Shown here in pieces: positions 24,368 through 33,042 of a DNA stretch of 64,000 bases. The DNA is from Streptomyces cadmiisoli. Its GTDB lineage: Bacteria > Actinomycetota > Actinomycetes > Streptomycetales > Streptomycetaceae. Each line of letters opens with the position of its first letter. The stretch's first letter is position 1. Made by a program: the position numbers and the translations under genes. Location: assembly GCF_003261055.1 (NCBI RefSeq), contig NZ_CP030073.1:5146001-5210000 (forward strand), given 5' to 3'. The notes below the pieces were generated by a model. It saw nothing but the letters and a program-made list of their open reading frames with translations, had not been told where the DNA came from and searched no databases.

Positions 24368-24969
24368 AGGGCTCGCGGGTGACGGCGCTGCTCGCCGGGC
24401 TCGCGGCCGCGCTCACGCCGGCCGCGTGCGGAGTCCCGCCGTCCGACGTCATCGAGGCCGGCGAACCGGCGAGCGGCATGCGCGCCCCCGGTCCGACCCC
24501 CTCGGTGCCGTCCGCCGTCTCCCTCTACTTCCTGAGCGACGGTGTTCCGACGCCCTACCCACGCAAGATCGGCGATCCCGCGGACCTCGGGGCGGTCGTG
24601 AGCCTGCTGTTCGCCGGACCGACGGACGGCGAGGCCGGGACGGCCGTCACGGAGCTGCCGCACCTGACGGACGCACCGGGCGTGACGGCCGGCAGCGGCG
24701 GCATCTCCGTGAAGCTCCCCGACGATGTCGCTCCCCTCAGCCGTCCGGCCATGCTTCAGCTGGCGTGCACGGTGGCCCACGCCGGCGGGGCGTCCGCCGG
24801 GCTGCCCGCGGGCGGCGCCGTCGCGGCTCCTTCCGTCGACGCGCAAGGCCCGGACGGGCAAGGCTCCGACGCGCAGCGCTCCGCCGCCCACACGAACGTC
24901 CATGTGTTCGGGGACGGATGGGCGAAGACGCAGTCGACCGCCTCGTGTCCCGACCCGGCGCGGCCGTAG
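24364..24969 (+). CDS. Lipoprotein with GerMN-like domain, partner of the two-component system
   Basis: 201 aa, GTG 24364 overlapping the kinase TGA. Signal peptide ends in LTPAAC (Cys22 lipidated). The mature part has a GerMN-like segment (VSLYFLSDGVPTPYPRKIG, then LGAVVSLLFAGPTDGEAGTAVTELP). In S. coelicolor a lipoprotein gene is likewise linked to afsQ1-afsQ2, and such proteins often tune the kinase. A Gly/Gln/Asp-rich linker near the C-terminus is low complexity. Confidence 0.85.
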   Translation: MKGSRVTALLAGLAAALTPAACGVPPSDVIEAGEPASGMRAPGPTPSVPSAVSLYFLSDGVPTPYPRKIGDPADLGAVVSLLFAGPTDGEAGTAVTELPHLTDAPGVTAGSGGISVKLPDDVAPLSRPAMLQLACTVAHAGGASAGLPAGGAVAAPSVDAQGPDGQGSDAQRSAAHTNVHVFGDGWAKTQSTASCPDPARP

Positions 24970-25036
24970 CAGTCGCCCGGGCACGGCCCCCGCGGGCGGC
25001 GGCCGGCCCGGCGGCTCCGCCCCGCGCGGTGCCGCG

Positions 25037-26719
25037 TCAGGTCATCCCGACCGCACTGAACCGCCCCGACACATGAAGGTCCGATTCGACCGCGTCGGCC
25101 GTGGTGCGCAGGGCCGGGACGATGTCGTCGACGCATTCCCGGAGGCTGTGGCGGGAGGTGTGCATCGCGGTGTTCAGAGCGGCGACCGCGCGGCCCGTGC
25201 GGTCGCGCACGGGCACCGCGATGGAGCGCAGTCCCTCCTCCAGCTCCTCGTCGACCAGGGCGTACCCCTGTGCCGCGGTCTCGTCCAGGATGCGGGCCAG
25301 GGCCCGCGGGTCCGTGACGGTGCGGGGTGTCAGGGCGCGCGGCGGTTCGGTGCCGAGGGCGCGTTCGGCGGGCGGGAGGTCCGCCAGCAGGACGCGGCCC
25401 ATCGAGGTCGCGTAGGCGGGCAGGCGGGTGCCGACGGTGATGTTCACGCTCATCACCCGGCTCGTCGCCACCCGTGCCGTGTACTGGATCTCGTCCCCGG
25501 CCGCCGTCAGCACCGCCAGGGACGTCGACTCGTGGACCCGGTCGGCGAGCGCGGCCAGATGGGGGGCCGCGATCTGCGGGAGGGACGTGCGGGACAGGGG
25601 CGGGTAGCCGAGGGAGAGGACCTGCGGGGTGAGGCGGAAGCCGCCCGCGCGTGACTGGGTCACCAGGCCCAGGTGCTCGTACGTGATCAGTGCCCGCCGG
25701 GCGGTCGCGCGGGCCAGGCCGGTGGCCTTCGCCACCTCCGACAGCGTGAGCTCCGCTCGGCCCTCGCCGAAGGCCGTCAGCACCGTCAGGCCCCGCGCCA
25801 GCGACTCGACGAACTCCCGGCCCAGTTCCTGCTTCGACGCGCCCGTCCAGGTGGCGAGCCCCGAGGGGGCCGGCACGGGGTCCGGCGGGAACGCCGCGCG
25901 CAGGTCGTCCTCCATCGCCGCCACCGCCTCCAGCAGGCGCGGCAGCAGGGTGTCGCGCAGGCCGGCCGCGGTGTGCCGGCTGGTGTGGCTGACGACGCTC
26001 GCCGCACAGGCGATCCGGCCGGTACGGGGGTCCCGTACGGGCGCGGCGACCGCCACCAGACCGGGCTCGATCAACTGGTCGTCCAGTGCCCAGCCGTCCT
26101 GCCGGGCCCGCGCCGACCGCCGGGTGAACTCCTCGTCCGCGGCGGGCCGCCGTCTCGGCGGTACGGCCGGGAAGCCGTGGTTCCCGGGGTCCGCCGCGCG
26201 CCGCGTGCGCCAGTGCTGCCAGTCCTCGGCCGTCCACTCGGTGGCGAACAGCGGGCCCGGCGCGGTGCGCTCGGCGGGCAGCAGATCGCCGATGCGGAAG
26301 CTCAGCGACATCGCGCGGCGCCGGGTCGCCTGGTGGATGAAGCGGATGCCGTCGCCGTCGCGGACGGCCAGCGACACCGACTCGTCGAGGGCGTCCGCGA
26401 GCGCGTCGGCGCGGGCGTCGAGCAGGGCGGGCAGGCGCAGGGCGGCCAGATAGGCGTTGCCGAGTTCCATCAGGCGCGGGGTGAGGACCGCGTCCCGGCC
26501 GTTGAGCCGGACGTATCCCATCCGGGCGAGGGTGGCCGTGATCCGGTCGACGGTGGACCGGGCGAGGCCGGTGGCGCGTTCCAGCGCGCTGAGGCTGAGG
26601 GATCCGCCCGCCCCGGTCAGCTCCCGCAGGACGTGGACCCCGCGGATCAACGGCGTCACCGCCTCGGCTGGTACGGCCGGGGCGGCGGACTCCTGCAACG
26701 TCGGATCGGCGGCGGGCAT
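25037..26719 (-). CDS. Fused double IclR-family transcriptional regulator
   Basis: 560 aa, twice the normal length. The first unit has a winged helix (about residues 22-85: SLSALERATGLARSTVDRITATLARMGYVRL) and an IclR effector domain (about 95-275). The second unit has a winged helix (about 310-370: LTLSEVAKATGLARATARRALITYEHLGLV) and a second effector domain (about 380-550). The frame is continuous and both units keep their hydrophobic cores. The pattern is like tandem-duplicated PcaR/PcaU-type regulators of aromatic catabolism in Streptomyces, but no such catabolic genes are adjacent. GGAG precedes ATG 26719. Because IclR proteins dimerise, the fusion may act as a covalent dimer. Confidence 0.92.
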   Translation of the reverse strand: MPAADPTLQESAAPAVPAEAVTPLIRGVHVLRELTGAGGSLSLSALERATGLARSTVDRITATLARMGYVRLNGRDAVLTPRLMELGNAYLAALRLPALLDARADALADALDESVSLAVRDGDGIRFIHQATRRRAMSLSFRIGDLLPAERTAPGPLFATEWTAEDWQHWRTRRAADPGNHGFPAVPPRRRPAADEEFTRRSARARQDGWALDDQLIEPGLVAVAAPVRDPRTGRIACAASVVSHTSRHTAAGLRDTLLPRLLEAVAAMEDDLRAAFPPDPVPAPSGLATWTGASKQELGREFVESLARGLTVLTAFGEGRAELTLSEVAKATGLARATARRALITYEHLGLVTQSRAGGFRLTPQVLSLGYPPLSRTSLPQIAAPHLAALADRVHESTSLAVLTAAGDEIQYTARVATSRVMSVNITVGTRLPAYATSMGRVLLADLPPAERALGTEPPRALTPRTVTDPRALARILDETAAQGYALVDEELEEGLRSIAVPVRDRTGRAVAALNTAMHTSRHSLRECVDDIVPALRTTADAVESDLHVSGRFSAVGMT

Positions 26720-26820
26720 CTGTTCTCCGGTACGGGGATCGCGGCAGGCCTACGGTATCCGCGGATCGGCGGGATCGGCCGATCGCGTGCCCGGTGGGCG
26801 GACCCCGCCGGTCCGTACGG

Positions 26821-28110
26821 CTACCGCCGGGTCACCCGCACCACGTGGTTCCCGTCCGGGTCCTGTCCCGTGACGGCGATACGGATGCCGTGCGTGCGGT
26901 CCTCGAAGGTCTGGCCGGGGGCGAAGGGGGCGTCGGAGAGTTCGGCGTGGACGTTGGGACTGCGGGTGCAGCCGCCGCTCTCGCGCCGGGAGTCGAACAC
27001 CGTCACCGGGCCCTGACCGGTGTCGACGTCGGCGTCCACCCGGTAGATGAGGACGCCCGGCCGGCAGACCGTCTCGTCGTTGCCGGCGCGGGTGCGCAGT
27101 TCGAGGGCGTATCCCGTACGGCGGTCGACGGGTATGAAGACGAGCTTCGGGCCGCCGGCGCGGGCCAGGGGGGTCAGTGTGTGCTCCGTCGTGCCGTGGG
27201 CGGCGGCGCAGCCTATCTGGTCGGCGTCCAGCCAGCCGAGCTTCCACTTGTGCCAGCCGAGGAGGTCGTTGTTGGCGCCCCAGTCCTCGCTCATGATGTC
27301 CCAGTGCCCGACCGCGCCCCCGCCCTCCTGGGTGTACAGGTCGGGCAGGCCGAAGACGTGGCCGTTCTCGTGCGGCAGGACGCGGTAGCCGGTCTGCTCG
27401 TAGGAGCCGGAGCCGTCGTCCTGGCGGGAGTAGACGAAGGAGGCGTTCGCGACGGGCACGCCGTCCGCGGTCGGTGCCTCGCCGTTGCCGGCGAAGGTGA
27501 CGGACAGGACCGTGTCGAGCGCCGAGGGGCCGGCGTTGGGGGTGACCAGCACGTTCAGCAGGTCGTACCGGCGGAAGTCGACCTTGGCGTCGGCGGTGGC
27601 GACGAGGTCCTCGACCAGTTTGCGGTAGCCGGGGTCGAAGGGGGCGCCGCGCTCCAGGCCGTACGCCTTGAACGGTTTCGGCATGCGCAGCCAGTCGCGG
27701 ATCGGGGTCTCGGCCCGGTAGTCGAGGCGGCCGTAGGAGCTGGTGCGGAACCATTCCTGGGTCTGCGGGAAGAACTCGGCGAACCGGTCCTGGGCGTCGC
27801 CGCGGCCGGGTGCGTCGGAGAAGTCGATCATCACCGTCAGGGCGCGGACGGTGCCCGTGGAGCGGGAGTAACCGGTGGTGGTGGGTATGCCCTCCGACAT
27901 CTGGATGTCCAGCTTGCTCCTGATCATGCAGGGGGCGAGGGCCGCGGTCCCGGCGGGGACACCGAGCGGGCGGGCTCCCGCCGTCGCCGAACCGGATCCG
28001 AGGCGGCTCGTGCCGGCCGAGGTGCTGACCGCGAGGGTCAGCGCGGTCACCGCGACGAAGGCGGCGGTGCGGCGGGTGCGTATCCGGTCGCGGGACGGCT
28101 GTGGCTGCAT
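26821..28110 (-). CDS. Secreted M6-family metalloprotease
   Basis: 429 aa. A signal peptide (RRTAAFVAVTALTLAVSTSAG), then the M6 domain. The zinc-binding motif is HENGHVFGLPDLYT (HExxHxxGxxD), followed by WDIMSEDWGANNDLLGWHKWKLGWL, the conserved Met-turn region. This matches immune-inhibitor-A-like peptidases. A beta-rich C-terminal domain (about 320-429) ends the protein. No pro-peptide repeats are visible. It is divergent from the TetR gene, with two dyads between them. Confidence 0.9.
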   Translation of the reverse strand: MQPQPSRDRIRTRRTAAFVAVTALTLAVSTSAGTSRLGSGSATAGARPLGVPAGTAALAPCMIRSKLDIQMSEGIPTTTGYSRSTGTVRALTVMIDFSDAPGRGDAQDRFAEFFPQTQEWFRTSSYGRLDYRAETPIRDWLRMPKPFKAYGLERGAPFDPGYRKLVEDLVATADAKVDFRRYDLLNVLVTPNAGPSALDTVLSVTFAGNGEAPTADGVPVANASFVYSRQDDGSGSYEQTGYRVLPHENGHVFGLPDLYTQEGGGAVGHWDIMSEDWGANNDLLGWHKWKLGWLDADQIGCAAAHGTTEHTLTPLARAGGPKLVFIPVDRRTGYALELRTRAGNDETVCRPGVLIYRVDADVDTGQGPVTVFDSRRESGGCTRSPNVHAELSDAPFAPGQTFEDRTHGIRIAVTGQDPDGNHVVRVTRR

Positions 28111-28325
28111 GCATGGACCTTTCGCTCCAGGCAGCCACCGGTCTCCGGCTGCACCCTTTTGCTCACCCTGAGCCGGGTGGGGCGGGTGCGCGCGCTGGAG
28201 GAGACCGATCGTGGGTTCTCGGAGAGTGATGGCAGGTCAGCGGGCCTCTCCGGGCCTGTCACGGCGGGCCCGCACGGGCAAGTGACGCGGGTCACAGGAA
28301 ATCTTTCGGGTGGTGGGAAATAACC

Positions 28326-28380
28326 GGGGACGGAATCCCCGTTTAACCAGTCGTCCAAGCGAAACGGGGAGTGATTCCCC
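28326..28380. promoter_or_regulatory. Two GGGGA-N5-TCCCC dyads, candidate TetR operators
   Basis: GGGGACGGAATCCCC (28326-28340) and GGGGAGTGATTCCCC (28366-28380), centres 40 bp apart. The outer flanks match in opposite orientation (TCCCCGTTT after the first, AAACGGGGA before the second). They lie 50-100 bp upstream of the TetR GTG, in the 321-bp divergent region shared with the M6 protease. No other feature is seen there. Confidence 0.6.
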
Positions 28381-28431
28381 GGATCGTCAGCCCACTCAGC
28401 CCGTCCGCCCCACAGACCCCAGGAGTACGCC

Positions 28432-29076
28432 GTGCAGACCGTCGCTCCGGAACGACGTAAAGCGAGCCGGCCGCGCGCCGACGCTCTGCGCAACCGGGAA
28501 CGGATCGTCACCGCCGCCCGGGAGATGTTCGTCGAACTCGGCCCCGACGTGCCGCTCGACGAGATCGCCCGCCGGGCCGGCGTCGGCAACGCCACGGTGT
28601 ACCGCAACTTCCCGGACCGCGACGCACTGGTCCGCGAGGTCGTCTGCTCGGTCATGGACCGTACGGCCCGAGCGGCCGAGGACGCGCTCGCGGAGACCGG
28701 TGACGCCTTCGAGGCGCTGGAGCGCTTCGTGCACACCGCCGCCGACGAGCGGATCAGCGCGCTGTGCCCGATGTTCGCCGGCACCTTCGACGAGCACCAC
28801 CCCGACCTGGAGGCCGTGCGCACCCGGGTCGAGCGGCTCGTCCAGGAGATCATGGACCGGGCCAAGGCGGCCGGGCAGCTCCGTTCCGATGTGGGCTTCG
28901 GCGATCTCATGCTCGTCGCCGCCCAGCTCAGCAGGCCCCCGGCGGGGGCCGCGTGTCTGAGTGCCGACCGCTTCGTGCACCGTCATCTCCAGCTGTTCCT
29001 GGACGGACTGCGGGCGCCGGCCCACTCACCGCTGCCGGGCACGCCCGTGACCCTGGAGGATCTGCGCCGGGCCTGA
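28432..29076 (+). CDS. TetR-family repressor
   Basis: 214 aa. N-terminal helix-turn-helix (about residues 20-62: NRERIVTAAREMFVELGPDVPLDEIARRAGVGNATVYRNFPDRDALV), then an all-helical ligand-binding domain. GTG 28432 follows AGGAG at 28421-28425. It precedes a DHA2 exporter on the same strand and probably represses it through the dyads at 28326-28380. The ligand is unknown. Confidence 0.93.
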   Translation: MQTVAPERRKASRPRADALRNRERIVTAAREMFVELGPDVPLDEIARRAGVGNATVYRNFPDRDALVREVVCSVMDRTARAAEDALAETGDAFEALERFVHTAADERISALCPMFAGTFDEHHPDLEAVRTRVERLVQEIMDRAKAAGQLRSDVGFGDLMLVAAQLSRPPAGAACLSADRFVHRHLQLFLDGLRAPAHSPLPGTPVTLEDLRRA

Positions 29077-29144
29077 GCGCGAACGACACCGACGCGGGTC
29101 ATCCCGCCGTACCCGACCACTGATCCGTCCTTCCGATTCCCCAG

Positions 29145-29335
29145 ATCCCTTTTTCCGACCCCAGTCCCGAATTCCTCTTCCTCAGTCCCGAGCGGTCCCT
29201 GTCCTGCTCGGTGTCCCGAGTGGTTCCCGTCCTGCTCGCATGCCGTGAGCAGCGATCGGGCCGCCCGCGATCCCGAGTCCCTTTTTCCTGCCCGAAGTCC
29301 GGAATCTCTTTTCTTCCGAAGTCCCGAAGTGGGTA
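29145..29335. repeat. Degenerate pyrimidine-rich repeats between TetR and exporter genes
   Basis: The 264-bp gap contains repeated short units: TCCCTTTTTCC occurs twice (about 29146 and 29280), GTCCCGA/GTCCCGAG at least five times, and TCTTCC-like runs. No gene is visible. Since the repeats sit in what would be the mRNA leader of the exporter, they could alter expression. Confidence 0.5.
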
Positions 29336-29340
29336 CCCCC

Positions 29341-30891
29341 ATGTCTGAAACCGTCCGAAGCGCACGCGGCGGCGCCGCCGTACCCGCGCCCGATCCAGCC
29401 CGCTGGAAAGCGCTCGTCTTCATCGCGCTGGCCCAGCTGATGGTCGTCCTCGACGCGACCATCGTGAACATCGCACTGCCCTCCGCCCAGCAGGACCTGG
29501 GCATCTCCGACGGCAACCGGCAGTGGGTCGTCACGGCCTACGCCCTCGCCTTCGGTGGCCTGCTGCTGTTCGGCGGGCGCGTCGCCGACCTGTGGGGGCG
29601 CAAGCGCGCCTTCCTGATCGGCCTGGTCGGCTTCGCCGCGGCCTCGGCGCTCGGCGGCGCCGCCAGCAACGAGGCGATGCTGTTCGGCGCCCGCGCCCTC
29701 CAGGGCGTGTTCGGCGCGCTCCTCGCCCCCGCCGCGCTCTCGCTGCTCGCGGTGATGTTCACCGACGCCAAGGAGCGCGCGAAGGCGTTCGGCATCTACG
29801 GCGCCATCGCCGGCGGCGGCGGCGCGGTCGGTCTGATCCTCGGCGGATTCCTCACCGAGTACCTGGACTGGCGCTGGACGTTCTACGTCAACATCCCGTT
29901 CGCGGTGGCCGCCGCGGTCGGTGCCTGGACCGTCATCCGTGAGCCGGAGGGCGGCCGGAACCGCTCGTCGCTCGACATCCCCGGCGTGATCCTGTCCACC
30001 CTCGGACTGGTCGCCCTCGTCTACGGCTTCACCCGCGCCGAGTCCGAGGGCTGGAGCGACGCCGTGACAGTGGGCATGTTCGTCGGCTCGGCCGTGCTGC
30101 TGGCCGCCTTCGTGTTCGTCGAGGCCAGGGTGAAGGCCCCGCTGCTGCCCCTGCGGGTGATCACCGACCGCAACCGCGGCGGCATCTACCTCTCGCTGGG
30201 CCTCGCGGTCATCGGCATGTTCGGCCTGTTCCTGTTCCTCACCTACTACCTCCAGACCGTGAAGGGCTACACGCCCGTGCGGACCGGCTTCGCCTTCATG
30301 CCGATGATCGTCGGCATGATCGTGGGCTCGACCCAGATCGGCACGCGCCTGATGACCAGGGTCGCGCCGCGTCTGCTGATGGGCCCCGGCTTCCTGGTCG
30401 CCGCCGTCGGCATGGGGCTCCTGACCCAGCTGGAGATCGACTCGTCCTACGCGGCCCTGCTGCTGCCGGCGATGCTGCTGCTCGGCCTCGGCATGGGTAC
30501 GGCGTTCATGCCGGCCATGTCCCTGGCCACCCAGGGAGTCGAGCCGCGGGACTCCGGTGTCGCCTCCGCGATGGTCAACACCTCGCAGCAGGTGGGCGGC
30601 GCGATCGGCACGGCCCTGCTGAACACGATCGCCGCCTCGGCGACCACGTCGTACATCACCGACCACATCCGTTCGGCCGGCACGCCGGCACGGCAGCAGG
30701 CGGTGCAGCTGGAGGGTCTGGTGCAGGGCTACTCCACCGCGATCTGGTTCGCCGTGGGCATCCTGCTCCTCGCCGCGGTGATCGCCGTGACGTTCATCAA
30801 CGCCGGGCGGCCGGGCGGCTCCACGGTGGCCGGCTCCGGTACCGGTGAGGGTGCCGAGAACGAGATCGCGGTGCCGGTGATCGCGCACTGA
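29341..30891 (+). CDS. MFS drug exporter, DHA2 (14-helix) family
   Basis: 516 aa with about 14 hydrophobic segments. Motif markers: LAQLMVVLDATIVNIALPSAQQDLG in helix 1 (the D-x-T-IVNVALP signature), WVVTAYALAFGGLLLFGGRVADLWGRKRAF (loop 2-3), and PGVILSTLGLVALVYGF. The family exports hydrophobic drugs with proton exchange. The start is ATG 29341 (MSETVRSARGG); an ATG at 29245 would translate part of the repeat region. Probably controlled by the upstream TetR. Confidence 0.9.
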   Translation: MSETVRSARGGAAVPAPDPARWKALVFIALAQLMVVLDATIVNIALPSAQQDLGISDGNRQWVVTAYALAFGGLLLFGGRVADLWGRKRAFLIGLVGFAAASALGGAASNEAMLFGARALQGVFGALLAPAALSLLAVMFTDAKERAKAFGIYGAIAGGGGAVGLILGGFLTEYLDWRWTFYVNIPFAVAAAVGAWTVIREPEGGRNRSSLDIPGVILSTLGLVALVYGFTRAESEGWSDAVTVGMFVGSAVLLAAFVFVEARVKAPLLPLRVITDRNRGGIYLSLGLAVIGMFGLFLFLTYYLQTVKGYTPVRTGFAFMPMIVGMIVGSTQIGTRLMTRVAPRLLMGPGFLVAAVGMGLLTQLEIDSSYAALLLPAMLLLGLGMGTAFMPAMSLATQGVEPRDSGVASAMVNTSQQVGGAIGTALLNTIAASATTSYITDHIRSAGTPARQQAVQLEGLVQGYSTAIWFAVGILLLAAVIAVTFINAGRPGGSTVAGSGTGEGAENEIAVPVIAH

Positions 30892-30985
30892 CGCCGGCCA
30901 CCGGCTCGTACCCCCTTCGGGCCATCCGTACGGACGGGGAAGGGACGCCTCGTCCGTACGACCCCCAGGGCCTGCCCCGGTTCCC

Positions 30986-31501
30986 TCAGCGGAGCCAGGG
31001 CAGGTCCGCCCGCGCGTCTTCGGGCTGAAGTCCCTCGGCGACGATCTGCATGATCTCGCCGAGGGACTTCTGCTGTTCCGGGGTGAGCCGCTCGAACAGC
31101 GCCTGGCGGACGGCGGCCACATGGCCCGGCGCGGATTGCTCCAGCACCTCCATGCCCTCGTCCGTGAGCACCGCGAACTGGCCGCGTTTGTCCGACGGGC
31201 AGTCCTCGCGGCGCACCCAGCCGCTCTGCTCCAGACGCGCTATGGCGTGCGACAGACGGGACCTGGTGATCTTCGCCCGCATCGCCAGCTCGGTCATCCG
31301 CAACCTGCGCCCGGGAGCTTCCGCGAGGCTGACGATCAGTCCGTAGTAGACGTGCGGCATGCCGGCGTCACGCTGGAGCTGGCGGTCGAGATGGTCGTCC
31401 AGGAGCGTGGTGGCGTGCAGGTAGGAGCGCCAGACGCGCTGCTCCTCCTCGGTGAGCCAGCGGGGTTCCTCAGCGCGTGCGGGTGCGGATGCCGTGTCCA
31501 T
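30986..31501 (-). CDS. MarR-family regulator
   Basis: 171 aa. Winged helix at about residues 65-125 (LRMTELAMRAKITRSRLSHAIARLEQSGWVRREDCPSDKRGQFAVLTDEG) between dimerisation helices. No conserved N-terminal Cys of the OhrR type is seen. Start ATG 31501. It is divergent from a DODA-type dioxygenase, with two near-identical direct repeats between them. Confidence 0.93.
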   Translation of the reverse strand: MDTASAPARAEEPRWLTEEEQRVWRSYLHATTLLDDHLDRQLQRDAGMPHVYYGLIVSLAEAPGRRLRMTELAMRAKITRSRLSHAIARLEQSGWVRREDCPSDKRGQFAVLTDEGMEVLEQSAPGHVAAVRQALFERLTPEQQKSLGEIMQIVAEGLQPEDARADLPWLR

Positions 31502-31525
31502 GGGGTCCACTGTACGAGGCCCCTT

Positions 31526-31590
31526 CTTGAAAGTTAAACAAACGGCGCGTAAGCTCTGCCCCGCTAGAACTTGAGAGTTAAAGCAAACGG
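31526..31590. promoter_or_regulatory. Two direct repeats, candidate MarR sites
   Basis: CTTGAAAGTTAAACAAACGG (31526-31545) and CTTGAGAGTTAAAGCAAACG (31570-31589) are near-identical, 44 bp apart, in the 123-bp divergent region. A-T-rich cores of this type are unusual in this genome and typical of MarR sites. Confidence 0.65.
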
Positions 31591-31624
31591 TCCCGGGGCC
31601 GGGTCCGCGGAGGGAGCAGCCGTC

Positions 31625-32416
31625 ATGTCCGCCACCGCTCAGGAGCGCATGCCCGCCCTCTACCTCAGCCACGGCGCCCCGCCGCTCGCGGACGACCCCG
31701 TCTGGCCCGGCCAGCTCGCCGCCTGGTCCGCCGGCCTGCCCCGCCCCAGGGCGATCCTTATGGTCTCCGCCCACTGGGAGGAGGCCCCCCTCGCCCTCGG
31801 CGCCACCGGGACGGTGCCCCTCGTGTACGACTTCTGGGGCTTCCCCGAGCACTACTACCAGGTGCGCTACGACGCCCCCGGCGCCCCCGAACTGGCCGAG
31901 TCCGTCCGCAAGCTGCTGCGCGCGCCCGGCACACCGGTCCAGGACATCCCCGACCGCGGACTCGACCACGGCGCGTACGTGCCGCTGGTGGAGATGTTCC
32001 CCGAGGCCGACATCCCGGTCCTCCAGGTCTCCATGCCGACGCTGGACCCGGTGAAGCTGATGGAGATCGGCCGCAGGCTCGCACCGCTGCGCGACGAGGG
32101 GGTGCTCATCGTCGGCTCCGGGTTCTTCACCCACAACCTCGCCGCGCTGCGGCACGTCGGCGGGGGAGTGCCCGAGTGGTCCGCGGAGTTCGACGACTGG
32201 GGCCGGCGGGCGCTGGAGGCCCATGACGTGGACGCCCTGCTGGACTTCCTCCACAAGTCCCCGGCCGGCCGGTACGCGCATCCGCGCACCGAGCATTTCG
32301 CCCCGCTGTTCGTGACCATGGGCGCGGCGGACGCCGCCGGTGAACTGGACACGCAGAGGTCCGTGATCGACGGGTTCTGGATGGGCCTGGCGAAGCGGTC
32401 GGTGCAGTTCGGCTGA
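31625..32416 (+). CDS. DODA-type class III extradiol dioxygenase family protein
   Basis: 263 aa. Family markers: LYLSHGAPPLADDP, ILMVSAHWEE, LDHGAYVPL and GSGFFTHNL; the His residues in SHGAP, SAHWE and DHGAY are the expected metal ligands. Members include plant/fungal DOPA 4,5-dioxygenase and bacterial YgiD-like enzymes that open aromatic diols. ATG 31625 has GGAGG upstream. It is divergent from the MarR gene, which probably represses it in response to an aromatic compound (inference). Confidence 0.92.
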   Translation: MSATAQERMPALYLSHGAPPLADDPVWPGQLAAWSAGLPRPRAILMVSAHWEEAPLALGATGTVPLVYDFWGFPEHYYQVRYDAPGAPELAESVRKLLRAPGTPVQDIPDRGLDHGAYVPLVEMFPEADIPVLQVSMPTLDPVKLMEIGRRLAPLRDEGVLIVGSGFFTHNLAALRHVGGGVPEWSAEFDDWGRRALEAHDVDALLDFLHKSPAGRYAHPRTEHFAPLFVTMGAADAAGELDTQRSVIDGFWMGLAKRSVQFG

Positions 32417-32464
32417 AACGCGCGGCGTGGCGTGTCCGGTCGAAAAGGCGGCCGGTGCGTCCGC

Positions 32465-32983
32465 TCAGAGGTCCTTCTCGTACCAGGCCACGTCCCAGTA
32501 CCGCCCGAACTTGCGGCCCACCTCCCGGTACGTCCCCACGTGCCGGAACCCGAAGCGCTCGTGCAGACGGGTGGACGCCTCGTTCGGCTGGGCGATGCCC
32601 GCGTAGGCGCGGTGCAGGTCCTCGCCGGACAGGGCCTCGAAGAGGGCCTCGTAGAGCGCGGTTCCGGTGCCGCGGCCCGCGGCGTGCGGCGCGACGTAGA
32701 CGGTGACCTCCACGGAGGTGTCGTAGGCCGGCTTGGCGCGATACGCGCTGGAGGTGGCGTAGCCCAGAATCTCCCGGGTGTCCGCGTCCGTGGCAACCAT
32801 CAGCCGGTGCGGCCCGTCTTCCAGGTGGGAGAGCAGCCAGGACCGTCGCTCCGCCGGAGTGAACACCACGGTGTCGAAGGTGATCGGCGTCTCACGCACA
32901 TAGTGGTTGTAGAGGTCGGTGAGGGCCCTGAGATCGTCCTCGACCCCTGGCCTGACCTGCACCGCTGTGTTCCCGGACGTCAT
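32465..32983 (-). CDS. GNAT acetyltransferase resembling phosphinothricin acetyltransferase
   Basis: 172 aa. GNAT fold with acetyl-CoA loop VAPHAAGRGTGTALYEALFEAL and the PAT/YncA-like features DLYNHYVRETPITFDT and RLHERFGFRHVGTYREVGRKFGRYWDVAWYEKDL. Related enzymes acetylate phosphinothricin, methionine sulfoximine or amino-acid analogues; the substrate here is not proved. AGGAGG precedes ATG 32983. Convergent with the dioxygenase gene. Confidence 0.92.
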   Translation of the reverse strand: MTSGNTAVQVRPGVEDDLRALTDLYNHYVRETPITFDTVVFTPAERRSWLLSHLEDGPHRLMVATDADTREILGYATSSAYRAKPAYDTSVEVTVYVAPHAAGRGTGTALYEALFEALSGEDLHRAYAGIAQPNEASTRLHERFGFRHVGTYREVGRKFGRYWDVAWYEKDL

Positions 32984-33042
32984 CGCGCCTCCTATGCGGC
33001 CGCACAGGATACTGCATGATCAGAAAAATTGAGGGACGCGGT

